From contig JALTPW010000625.1 of NCBI GenBank assembly GCA_026999335.1, forward strand, positions 1 to 9,809: 9,809 nucleotides of DNA, in the 5' to 3' direction. A program made the position numbers and the translations under genes. The DNA is from Chromatiales bacterium. Lineage in GTDB: Bacteria > Pseudomonadota > Gammaproteobacteria > SZUA-152. The notes below the pieces were generated by a model. That model did no database searches. It saw only the letters and a program-made list of their open reading frames with translations, and was not told where the DNA came from. Numbering within the stretch: the stretch's first letter is position 1; every line of letters begins with the position of its first letter. Shown here piece by piece: positions 1-5,719 of the stretch.

Positions 1-11
1 TTTCTGTTCAT
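1..11 (-). CDS. possible first codons of a gene running off the left edge
   Basis: On the minus strand an ATG lies at 11-9, preceded by an AAGGA ribosome-binding sequence (22-18) six bases away. A perfect TATAAT hexamer is further upstream (minus strand, positions 66-61), just after the pyrE stop. The three visible codons would read M-N-R. Promoter-like box, Shine-Dalgarno and ATG in the right order suggest a minus-strand gene downstream of pyrE, but only 11 bases are in the window and I cannot say what it encodes. No good -35 box was found. Confidence 0.25.
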
Positions 12-84
12 GATCGATCCTTGGGATGATGGTCGGATTCAGGGGATAGCCAAGGGGCGGATTATAGCCTGACTGGATTTAGTC

Positions 85-726
85 TTACACACCATATTGC
101 GCGCGATAGGCGCAAATAGCGGCCAAAGATTCTGCCATACCTGTCGACTTGCCCAGATATTCCACCAGACTGCCCAATTGTACGATGCTGGCCACTCTGA
201 GCCCGTAGTCGCGTTCCACTTCCTGGATCGCCGATGTCTCACCCTGACCGCGTTCCTGCCGATCCAGCGCGATCACCACCCCCGCCGGCGTGGCACCGCT
301 GGCCTGGATGATGTCCACGGATTCGCGTACCGAAGTGCCGGCGGAAATGACATCGTCAATGATCAGTACACGGCCCGCGAGTGGTGCGCCGACGATGATG
401 CCGCCCTCGCCGTGATCCTTGGCCTCCTTGCGATTGAAGGCATAGGGCAGGTCACGGTCGTGGTGATCGGCCAGGGCGATGGCCAGGGTCGCGGCCAGTG
501 GGATGCCTTTGTAGGCGGGGCCGTAAATCATGTCGAACTCGATGCCAGAATCCATTACTGCCTGTGCGTAATAGCGACCGAGACGCGCCAGACTGCTGCC
601 GGTATTGAACAGGCCACTGTTGAAAAAATAAGGACTGAGACGGCCGGACTTGAGGGTGAATTCACCAAAGCGCAGCACGTCCACGTCGATGGCAAAGTCG
701 AGAAATTCACGTTGATAGTCTTGCAT
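85..726 (-). CDS. pyrE: orotate phosphoribosyltransferase
   Basis: Transfers the phosphoribosyl group of PRPP to orotate, giving orotidine 5'-phosphate, the fifth step of de novo UMP synthesis in the cytoplasm. At 213 residues it has the usual length for the gammaproteobacterial enzyme. The N-terminus carries the family's FTLKSGRLSPYFFNSG stretch (about 23-38), the catalytic-loop region NRKEAKDHGEGG with its Lys and His residues (about 98-109), and the PRPP-binding motif VLIIDDVISAGTS (about 120-132) with the two adjacent aspartates. The ATG at 726 is used because the conserved N-terminus starts there; the ribosome-binding site is poor (an AGG about six bases upstream). It is divergent from the exonuclease III gene across 141 bp. 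This pyrE / exonuclease III pairing recalls the pyrE-crc neighbourhood of Pseudomonas. Nothing looks damaged. Confidence 0.97.
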   Translation of the reverse strand: MQDYQREFLDFAIDVDVLRFGEFTLKSGRLSPYFFNSGLFNTGSSLARLGRYYAQAVMDSGIEFDMIYGPAYKGIPLAATLAIALADHHDRDLPYAFNRKEAKDHGEGGIIVGAPLAGRVLIIDDVISAGTSVRESVDIIQASGATPAGVVIALDRQERGQGETSAIQEVERDYGLRVASIVQLGSLVEYLGKSTGMAESLAAICAYRAQYGV

Positions 727-807
727 GGTGGCCTGTCCATATGAGATGAAGGAAATACGGCGTATTCTAGCGCAAGTCGCCCTGCCCCGGTGGCCCGTTG
801 CGATATC

Positions 808-835
808 TCTTCAGGGTATTTCTCTACGGTATACT
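808..835 (+). promoter_or_regulatory. candidate sigma-70 promoter for the exonuclease III gene
   Basis: A TATACT -10-like box at 830-835 lies 16 bp after a weak TCTTCA -35-like box at 808-813. This would start transcription near 842, about 25 bases before the ATG at 868. The placement fits a short leader, but the -35 match is poor and the site is a visual call only. Confidence 0.35.
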
Positions 836-867
836 GGCGCGCTTTGTCGCATCGACCGGAGAGATTC

Positions 868-1662
868 ATGAAAGTCATTACCGCCAACGTCAACGGCATA
901 CGTGCCGCCGCCAAAAAGGGTTTCTTCGACTGGCTTGCCCGGCAGGGTGCCGACGTCGTCTGCATCCAGGAAACCAAGGCCCAGGAGCACCAGCTGGAGG
1001 CCGAGCACTTTTATCCCCATGGTTATCATTGTTATTACGTGGATGCGGAAAAAAAGGGATACAGCGGTGTGGCTATCTACGCCAGAAAAGAGCCACTGAA
1101 GGTTATTGCCAAGCTGGGGGAAGGTTTCGAGGATATGGACGCCGAGGGGCGCTTCATCCAGGCCGACTTCGACACCGACATGGGCAAACTCAGTATCGTG
1201 TCACTCTACTTGCCCTCTGGCTCCAGCAAGGAAGAACGGCAGCAGATAAAGTTCAGCTTCATGGAACGTTTTAGCGAAAGACTCAAGGCCTTGCGCCGCA
1301 AACGCAGTGAATTCATTATTTGTGGCGACTGGAACATCGTGCATAAGGAAATCGATATCAAAAACTGGAAGAGCAACCAGAAAAATTCCGGCTGCCTGCC
1401 GGAAGAGCGCGCCTGGCTGGATGAAGTCTTCGGCTCACTGGGTTTCGTCGATGCCTTCCGTGTGGTGAACCAGGCATCCAGCCAGTACACCTGGTGGTCA
1501 AACCGCGGTCAGGCCTGGAGCAAAAATGTGGGTTGGCGTATCGATTATCAGGTCATCACCCCCAGGCTGAAGGATCGTGTCAAGGCTGTGGAAATCTACA
1601 AGGAAGAACGCTTCTCCGATCATGCACCGCTGATCATTGAGTATGAAATAAAAATACAGTGA
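868..1662 (+). CDS. xthA: exodeoxyribonuclease III (AP endonuclease, Mg-dependent EEP family)
   Basis: Base-excision repair enzyme that cleaves DNA 5' to abasic sites and has 3'-5' exonuclease and 3'-phosphatase activity. The 264 residues match the family length (about 255-270). Motifs run in order: NVNGIRAA (Asn7), IQETK (metal-binding Glu35), SLYLPSGS (Tyr114), CGDWNIVH (Asp154, Asn156), WRIDYQ (Asp226) and SDHAPL (Asp251-His252). All catalytic positions are present. ATG 868 is chosen because it has a good GGAGAG ribosome-binding site (858-863) and the family begins MKxITANVNGIR; an upstream in-frame start would add non-homologous residues. Its sequence, for example the ERAWLDEVFG segment, and its place beside pyrE resemble the Pseudomonas Crc protein. 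Crc has lost several catalytic residues that this protein keeps, so I call an active nuclease, not a Crc regulator. Confidence 0.95.
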   Translation: MKVITANVNGIRAAAKKGFFDWLARQGADVVCIQETKAQEHQLEAEHFYPHGYHCYYVDAEKKGYSGVAIYARKEPLKVIAKLGEGFEDMDAEGRFIQADFDTDMGKLSIVSLYLPSGSSKEERQQIKFSFMERFSERLKALRRKRSEFIICGDWNIVHKEIDIKNWKSNQKNSGCLPEERAWLDEVFGSLGFVDAFRVVNQASSQYTWWSNRGQAWSKNVGWRIDYQVITPRLKDRVKAVEIYKEERFSDHAPLIIEYEIKIQ

Positions 1663-1799
1663 AAAGAAAAAAAGTCAAAACGGGCCGCAAAGATAAAAAA
1701 CTGACCCCATGAATCACGTGTTTTATGTCAAGGTTGTCCCGTTAACGTTATCTTGTGTTTGCTCTGTCTGGCAGAAAATACCTGGGGGGTGTTAACAAT

Positions 1800-1826
1800 G
1801 GTTGAGGTTCCTGCGTCACCTCAACC
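1800..1826. repeat. perfect 9-bp inverted repeat (hairpin) downstream of xthA
   Basis: GGTTGAGGT (1800-1808) and ACCTCAACC (1818-1826) are perfect complements around a 9-base loop. The sequence after the plus-strand stem (TACGTTTGTTA) is only mildly T-rich, so it is at best a weak terminator for xthA transcripts. The rest of the 257-bp gap 1663-1919 holds no gene I can support. Confidence 0.4.
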
Positions 1827-1919
1827 TACGTTTGTTATCCCAAGTTCGTGGATCGGTATTGCCTTTTCTGGACACCGGGATAATCAGTATCTTTGGAGCC
1901 TGTGTCAGTTGCTACAACG

Positions 1920-2207
1920 ATGACAAACCTTAATCAGAAAATTCTTAAATGGATGACAGTTCCATGTGTGTCAAAAGAAGAGCAAACCGAAATCGTCCGC
2001 CGCGTGGAACAACTCTTCACCTTCGCCGACTAGATTGAACAACGGCTCAAAGCCGCCCAGTTTCGTGTTAACCACCTCACCCAATCTATCCTCGCGAAGG
2101 CCTTTCGTGGTGAACTCATCGCGGAGTGGCGTGAGCAGTATCGACCTGTCAAACGTAGCCGGAAAAGAAAGAAAGGCGGGACGACTTCATCGCAGATCCT
2201 GAGGTAG
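1920..2207 (+). pseudogene. hsdS: remnant of a type I restriction-modification specificity subunit (HsdS C-terminus)
   Basis: Reading from ATG 1920, the frame gives residues typical of the C-terminal end of HsdS: KEEQTEIVRRVEQLF, then ...TFAD, an in-frame TAG (2031-2033), then IEQRLKAAQFRVNHLTQSIL and AKAFRGELIAEWREQ. Established HsdS proteins have this run (an EEQ..IVRRVE segment, a helical spacer, then LTQSILAKAFRGEL), and the TAG stands where a Gln codon (CAG) is usual, so one C-to-T change explains the stop. After the homologous part comes a basic tail that ends at 2205-2207 in a TAG made by the first bases of a REP repeat. The target-recognition domains and any hsdM or hsdR are absent. 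The alignment may begin slightly before 1920. I infer a dead fragment of a lost type I system; it cannot recognise DNA by itself. Confidence 0.8.
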
Positions 2208-2300
2208 GAGCGGGCCATGCCCGCGATGGTGTAGGCGCTTCTACAAATGCACGGTTGACGTCTTAGGACAGGAACCATCGCGGGCATGGCCCGCTCCTAC
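2204..2300. repeat. REPIN 1: two inverted 26-bp REP arms
   Basis: The left arm (2204-2229) begins GTAGGAGCGGGCCATG and ends CGCGATGG; the right arm (2275-2300) is its perfect reverse complement. Each arm contains its own small palindrome, GCGGGC-CAT-GCCCGC. The 45-base spacer (2230-2274) carries a minor hairpin, TGTAG-GCGCTT-CTACA. The GTAGGAGCGGGC head is typical of Pseudomonas-type REP elements, which are mobilised as inverted pairs by RAYT (Y1/HUH) transposases; no such transposase gene is in the window. The element sits exactly between the converging hsdS and nrdA remnants. A second copy with identical arms is at 8451-8561. Confidence 0.9.
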
Positions 2301-2513
2301 TTGTGCAATGTTCTGAATAGTATGTTTGCTAAAGACGGGCGCAGTGACCTGGCCGCTGAGTTCGGCCACGGTGATCTTGGTCTCGTCGAACCGGGTCAGC
2401 TTGCCGTTACGACGGATGACCGTGCGAGGGGCACTGATCCGAGCTTCGACTTCGCCAAGGGTGTTTTTAACGGGTACCGGTTGCAGGGATGCTGCGGTGT
2501 TCGTGGTTTGCAT
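2241..2513 (-). pseudogene. nrdA: truncated N-terminus of class I ribonucleotide reductase large subunit
   Basis: From ATG 2513 (AAGGTG ribosome-binding site) the frame encodes 90 residues. Residues 1-50 look like the start of a proteobacterial class Ia NrdA: a low-complexity lead-in, then APRTVIRRNGKLTRFD and ETKITVA, the opening of the ATP-cone allosteric domain. Real NrdA continues for hundreds of residues. Here homology breaks at about residue 50 (near 2364). Residues 51-58 (ELSGQVTA) could be a later piece of the same domain after an internal deletion; that is inference. Residues 72-80 (VGAGHARDG) are simply the REPIN right arm translated, and the frame stops inside the REPIN spacer. All catalytic and radical-transfer residues are missing, so this cannot be a reductase. 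The upstream control region (riboswitch and NrdR boxes) supports the identification. Confidence 0.75.
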
Positions 2514-2648
2514 GGCACCTTCAGATGGTTTTGGGCGCCTGCACGAGCAGGTCAGGTCACATGGAGGAAAAATGCTACCACGGGAGTTTCTCGCCACACT
2601 GCGCGGGAGGCCTCCAGCCCTGACGCCTGTTTCGCGAAGACGTTGGGT

Positions 2649-2672
2649 GGCGGCCGAATCTGATCGGCCGCC
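2649..2672 (-). promoter_or_regulatory. strong GC hairpin after the cobalamin aptamer (possible expression platform)
   Basis: A perfect 9-bp stem (GGCGGCCGA / TCGGCCGCC) with a 6-base loop lies directly after the B12 box in the minus-strand transcript. It could be part of the switch between ligand-bound and free states. It is followed by ACCCAACG, not a U-tract, so it does not look like an intrinsic terminator. A further small stem, CCTGC-TCGT-GCAGG (near 2539-2552), lies closer to the nrdA start. Which structure controls expression cannot be decided by eye. Confidence 0.45.
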
Positions 2673-2676
2673 GGCT

Positions 2677-2850
2677 CCGGCAGGTCTTCGGACTTGGGGG
2701 CTGTGATCTGGCGATTGCAGACCTTTGGCCTCGGAACGCGACTTCCCATTTTCTGCGGACAGTGTCATGTGTGCTCTTCGTTTCTCTTTGCCTCTGCGCG
2801 TCAGCCCCGGATTTTCACCGGGCTCCCTTTTGATCAACCACAAGATATTG
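2677..2850 (-). promoter_or_regulatory. cobalamin (B12) riboswitch, upstream of the nrdA remnant
   Basis: The minus-strand RNA shows the conserved blocks of the cobalamin aptamer in order: AAAAGGGAG, then CCGGTGAAAATCCGGGGCTG, then ACGCGCAGAGGCAAAG, a central GGGAAGTC block, and the B12 box AGTCCGAAGACCTGCCGG (box core 2694-2679). The order and several blocks (GCTGACGCGCAG, GTGGGAAGTC-like, GAAGACCTGCCGG) are nearly those of the E. coli btuB riboswitch as I remember it. Such elements generally lower expression of the downstream gene when adenosylcobalamin is present. Ahead of class I nrd genes they are known to silence the B12-independent reductase when a B12-dependent class II enzyme can be used. 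The outer closing stem is not clear. The gene it should control is now only a stub. Confidence 0.88.
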
Positions 2851-2885
2851 GGTTGGAGGGGAAGGTGAGGCAGCAAATAATGGGT
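2838..2885 (-). promoter_or_regulatory. pair of NrdR-box-like operators and nrdA promoter region
   Basis: Box 1 (2838-2853, plus strand CCACAAGATATTGGGT) agrees at 14 of 16 positions with the NrdR consensus as I recall it (ACACWAKATATWGTGT). Box 2 (2870-2885, plus strand GCAGCAAATAATGGGT) agrees at about 10 of 16. They start exactly 32 bp apart, three helical turns, the usual arrangement for NrdR, the ATP/dATP-sensing repressor of ribonucleotide reductase operons. Box 2 overlaps a possible -10 region (minus strand TTATTT, with a TTGTAT -35-like box 16 bp before it). Box 1 overlaps the 5' edge of the riboswitch. Box 1 is fairly convincing; box 2 rests largely on spacing. Confidence 0.6.
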
Positions 2886-3004
2886 TTTGGCGAAAAATAC
2901 AAGACCAAGCCGCTCCGTCAGAAATGGCAGATTTTATCCGTGCGCGGGAGAAAACCGTGGCACAATACCGCTCCCCTGTAATGCTGCCCATCCTTGGAGG
3001 CCCC

Positions 3005-3823
3005 ATGATTCGTGCGCATCCGATTTTCCACTTTCTCGCTCTGGCCCTGTTGCTGATGCCACTGCTGGTGGTTGCAGAGACCGTGGAGTTTCCCGGGCGT
3101 AAGATTTATCCCGATATCAGCGTCATCACCCTGGAGCAGCTCAAAGCACGGCGGCATGAGGTGCTGGTGGTGGATGTGCGTTCCGCCTATGAATATCAGA
3201 CCCTGCATATCACGGGTGCGATCAATATTCCCCTTGCCGACGAACACTTTGCGGGCCGGATGGCAAACCTGCGTGCCGAAAACATGAACGATATTGTAGT
3301 CTATTGTAATGGTAAGACCTGCATGAAGTCCTATCAGGCGGCCAGGAAATGCGCCGAGGCCAATATTTCCAGTGTCTATGCCTACGATGCGGGTATTATG
3401 GACTGGGCCAGGGCCTATCCCGGGGCCGCCAAACTGTTGGGCGAAACGCTGGATAACCCCGATAGGTTGATCAGCGGGGATGATTTCAGAAAACGTTTGA
3501 TCGATCCGGGGGCCTTTGGTGAACGCGTGGCATCCTCTAATGCCTATGTGCTGGATGTCCGTGATCGTTTTCAGCGTGATGCCCTGGGACTGTTCCCGGG
3601 GCGCGAGCGGCGTGCCTTTCTTGATGACAGGGAGAAACTGGATCGCTATATCCACAAGAGTCTGCGTGAGAGGCGGGCACTTTTGATCTATGATGCAGCC
3701 GGCAAGCAGGTACGCTGGTTGCAGTATTATCTGCAAAGCAAGGGCGTACACAATTACTATTTCATGGCAGGCGGTGCACGGGCCTATTATAAGGAGATGA
3801 CAGATGAATTCCTGGCGCGCTAG
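3005..3823 (+). CDS. exported tandem-rhodanese protein (one active-type, one degenerate domain)
   Basis: The 272-residue product starts with a signal peptide (hydrophobic LALALLLMPLLVV, likely cut after VVA at residue 24), so it should act in the periplasm. Domain 1 (about 37-140) is a rhodanese fold with LVVDVRSAYEYQTLHITGAINIPL and the active-site loop YCNGKTCMKS, catalytic Cys101, expected to carry a persulfide. A second Cys at 106 lies in the same loop. Domain 2 (about 155-270) repeats the pattern (YVLDVRDRF, LLIYDAAGKQVRW, HNYYFMAGGARAYYKEM), but Asp230 replaces the catalytic Cys, so it is probably structural. ATG 3005 follows a strong GGAGG (2996-3000); upstream in-frame starts would bury the signal peptide. 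The start lies about 120 bp from the divergent nrdA promoter. A PilZ gene follows. The sulfur donor or partner is unknown. Confidence 0.85.
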   Translation: MIRAHPIFHFLALALLLMPLLVVAETVEFPGRKIYPDISVITLEQLKARRHEVLVVDVRSAYEYQTLHITGAINIPLADEHFAGRMANLRAENMNDIVVYCNGKTCMKSYQAARKCAEANISSVYAYDAGIMDWARAYPGAAKLLGETLDNPDRLISGDDFRKRLIDPGAFGERVASSNAYVLDVRDRFQRDALGLFPGRERRAFLDDREKLDRYIHKSLRERRALLIYDAAGKQVRWLQYYLQSKGVHNYYFMAGGARAYYKEMTDEFLAR

Positions 3824-3885
3824 TGGTATGTGCGGAATATTCGGCAGCAGGTTGTATGCATTCGGCAGCCCTGCTGCGGTGCTCG

Positions 3886-4317
3886 ATGATGCGCAACTAT
3901 ATTCGACACCCCTCTGATATTCCCATTGATTTTCAACCGGAGGAGCTGACTGAGGCGCATTCTGATCGCCTGAAAAACATCAGTCAGGGCGGACTCGCCT
4001 TCCAATCCTCGACAAGTCTGGCGCCGGGCAGCATCATTCGTATAAAGATCCCCCTGGTCAACCCTGTCTTCCAGGCCGTGGGGCGTGTGACATGGTGCCA
4101 TGGCCGGGGTGATCAGTTCGAGATCGGTATCGAGTTTCTGGATCTTGACGATGTGTTTCGTGCCCGCATGGTAGAGCAACTGTGCCATATCGAGCACTTC
4201 CGGCAACAGATCTTCGAGCAGGAAGGTCGCCAACTCACCAGTGAACAGGCGGCGGCAGAGTGGATTCAGCGCTTTGCCCCGGATTTTCCCGGCTCGGATG
4301 ACAACAGCCGGACATAA
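3886..4317 (+). CDS. PilZ-domain protein (cyclic di-GMP binding)
   Basis: From ATG 3886 (a second ATG follows at 3889) the protein has 143 residues. It shows both halves of the PilZ c-di-GMP signature: RNYIR (RxxxR, residues 3-7) and NISQGG (N/D-x-S-x-x-G, residues 31-36). These are followed by beta strands ending in a VGRVTWC...EIGIEF segment typical of the domain. The remaining C-terminal part is charged and probably helical. A GTG at 3823 overlaps the TAG of the rhodanese gene and would add 21 residues that do not look like PilZ. I prefer 3886 because the RxxxR motif normally sits at the very start, although no good ribosome-binding site is visible for either. Co-transcription with the rhodanese gene is likely. 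The target process is unknown. Confidence 0.82.
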   Translation: MMRNYIRHPSDIPIDFQPEELTEAHSDRLKNISQGGLAFQSSTSLAPGSIIRIKIPLVNPVFQAVGRVTWCHGRGDQFEIGIEFLDLDDVFRARMVEQLCHIEHFRQQIFEQEGRQLTSEQAAAEWIQRFAPDFPGSDDNSRT

Positions 4318-4381
4318 TTCCGGGGCTGGGCAGGGATATTTTGAGCGCTTCCATGGTCACAGGTCATCGTGCCATGGCGGA

Positions 4382-4402
4382 TGTAGTGTGCGCTGTGCGC
4401 AC
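4382..4402. repeat. short palindromic repeat, copy 1 (TGTAGTGTGCGC...GTGCGCAC family)
   Basis: A 21-base element with a GTGCGC-TGT-GCGCAC stem-loop. It matches 9647-9667 at 20 of 21 positions. It lies in the 295-bp gap between the PilZ and Sel1 genes, which holds no gene I can support. A nearby CCATGG...CCATGG pair (4351-4377) may also fold. Confidence 0.6.
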
Positions 4403-4421
4403 GGTGTGGATAGGCAATCTT

Positions 4422-4447
4422 CTTGTGAAAAGCCCTTGTGAAAAGCC
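4422..4447. repeat. perfect tandem duplication of a 13-bp unit
   Basis: CTTGTGAAAAGCC occurs twice head to tail at 4422-4434 and 4435-4447 without a mismatch. It is probably a slippage duplication in non-coding DNA. No function is suggested. Confidence 0.7.
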
Positions 4448-4519
4448 ATAGCCTGTAGCGAACTGCGAATAAACAAATATTCCTGCCAGCTGAGTCGGAT
4501 GCTAGGGGTGTTCTCATGC

Positions 4520-4547
4520 AAAAAAAATGGCGCCGGTAACGGCGCCA
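4520..4547 (-). terminator. intrinsic terminator of the Sel1-repeat gene
   Basis: On the minus strand a 7-bp GC-rich stem (TGGCGCC / GGCGCCA, 6-base loop) is followed by eight T residues after one A. It begins 65 bp beyond the Sel1 gene stop, the correct position and direction. On the plus strand the A-run precedes the stem, so it is not a terminator for the PilZ gene. Confidence 0.88.
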
Positions 4548-4612
4548 AAGGTTGCCCGCGGAGCGGGAGGGAGGGAGAGGGTGATCGGTGCCGTAGTGAG
4601 CCGATGCCGCCG

Positions 4613-5407
4613 TTACATGGCCAGTGCGACACTGGTGGCCTTGCCGGAGCGTGTAATTTCACCGAGCAGCACCCGGGCCTCGTGCAGACCCTGGGCAGCG
4701 GCCAGATCCAGCCAGTAAGCCGCCTGATAATGATTGTGCGGGACACCATTGCCGCTGGCATACAGGCGCCCCAGATTCAGCTGAGCCAGTGCATAACCCT
4801 GGTGTGCCGCCGCGTCATACCATTTAGCGGCCATTTTAATGTTCTTGTCCATGCCCTGGCCCTTTTCGTACATACTGGCCAGCGTGTTCTGTGCTGTGGC
4901 ATCACCCTTTTGGGCATGCACATCGAATTCGGAGGCGGCAATACTGAACAGGTGACGGCTTTCACGCTGATTAGCGCTGATACCCTTGGCACCTTTTTCC
5001 AGTAGTTGGCCTAGTTTATAGTAGGCGCTGTGGTGGCCCTGGGCGATGGCTTTGCGGTACCAGCCTACGGCGGATTTTGCATCGCCACGCGTTATGTACA
5101 GCTCAGCCAGGGCAAACTGAGCCTGGGCGTTACCACGTTCAGCGGCCTTGCGGGTCCACATAAGCGTGTCATTATCCAGACTGGAAGAGTACAGTTTGCC
5201 TTCGGAGAACAACCGCATCAGCATGTGTTCGGCGCCAGCATGACCTTCATCGGCACTGTGCATGAACAGGCGACCCGCCTCCTGAAAATTGCCGACGGCA
5301 AAGGCCATTAGGCCGTCTTCATAATTGTCAGCCTGTACACTGGAGGCGCTGGCGCCCAGTATCAGACCGCAGATCAAATGGGTGACAAAATGGGGTTTGA
5401 AGTGCAT
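4613..5407 (-). CDS. exported Sel1-repeat (TPR-like) protein
   Basis: Protein of 264 residues with a signal peptide (LICGLILGASASSVQA, likely cut near residue 26), so periplasmic or surface-exposed. The mature part is a solenoid of about five to six Sel1-like repeats, each with the A-x-x-x-L-(A/G)-x-(L/M)-Y and A-x-x-W-(Y/L)-x-x-A-A-x-x-G pattern. Clear units are around 86-122 (RKAAERGNAQAQFALAELY), 123-165, 166-202 (AQKGDATAQNTLASMYEKGQ) and 203-239 (AHQGYALAQLNLGRLYASGN). Sel1 repeats act as protein-interaction scaffolds; the partner here is unknown. ATG 5407 is chosen because it precedes the signal peptide and has AGGAG about eight bases upstream. The open frame continues to 5566, but those extra residues do not resemble an export signal. 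A terminator follows at 4520-4547, so the gene is probably monocistronic. Confidence 0.85.
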   Translation of the reverse strand: MHFKPHFVTHLICGLILGASASSVQADNYEDGLMAFAVGNFQEAGRLFMHSADEGHAGAEHMLMRLFSEGKLYSSSLDNDTLMWTRKAAERGNAQAQFALAELYITRGDAKSAVGWYRKAIAQGHHSAYYKLGQLLEKGAKGISANQRESRHLFSIAASEFDVHAQKGDATAQNTLASMYEKGQGMDKNIKMAAKWYDAAAHQGYALAQLNLGRLYASGNGVPHNHYQAAYWLDLAAAQGLHEARVLLGEITRSGKATSVALAM

Positions 5408-5642
5408 TGTCAGGTCTCCTGTCCGTTGAATAGGTAGATTATCGCTAAATGTTGTGTATCGCTCTAAAATATGTGCTGCTATTGTTGCCTTGTGCCCCGT
5501 TTGGCGACCCGGATGGCCGCTCGCTGAAGGCTTATTTTCTCTTTGTGTGATATCGTTCGCAAGCATTATGTTTGTTGCTGATATCGTCTGAGTATGCAGG
5601 GTGCTCTGGTTACGGCCTGATTGCTACAATAATGATAAAAGA

Positions 5643-5670
5643 TTAAACTATTTTTTATATAAGATATAAT
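5643..5670 (+). promoter_or_regulatory. candidate promoter of the cysB-like gene in an AT-rich stretch
   Basis: A perfect TATAAT (5665-5670) lies 16 bp after TTAAAC (5643-5648), which matches the -35 consensus only partly. This would start transcription near 5677 and give a leader of about 43 bases. The surrounding 5636-5712 is strikingly AT-rich compared with the rest of the window. The whole gap 5408-5719 separates two divergent genes, and I see no other gene, RNA or clear operator in it. CysB-type regulators often repress their own promoter, so a binding site here is plausible but not identified. Confidence 0.5.
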
Positions 5671-5719
5671 AATTAATAGGCTTGATATATTCCTTGAATT
5701 AGATAAAGGGTGATGGGTC

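Noticed and set aside
97..744. A 215-residue plus-strand open frame opposite pyrE
   Set aside because: It is the antisense shadow of pyrE codon usage; the sequence has no recognisable domain while pyrE is unmistakable.
1659..1712. A lysine-rich 17-codon frame (GTG start overlapping the xthA stop, VKRKKVKTGRKDKKLTP)
   Set aside because: It has no ribosome-binding site of its own, is very short, and its composition follows from an A-rich stretch; no family recognised.
1920..2207. Active restriction or defence system
   Set aside because: Only a stop-interrupted HsdS tail remains; no target-recognition domain, methylase or restriction subunit is present.
2649..2672. GC hairpin after the riboswitch as an intrinsic terminator
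   Set aside because: No U-tract follows on the minus strand; kept only as a possible expression-platform stem.
2286..2706. Two overlapping plus-strand open frames of about 125 residues
   Set aside because: They run antisense to the nrdA remnant, its leader and the riboswitch; no domain features, and the composition is explained by structured RNA sequence.
2958..2972. Sigma-54-like GGCAC...GC element before the rhodanese gene
   Set aside because: The spacing between GG and GC is 9 instead of the required 10 bases, and the TTGC half is absent.
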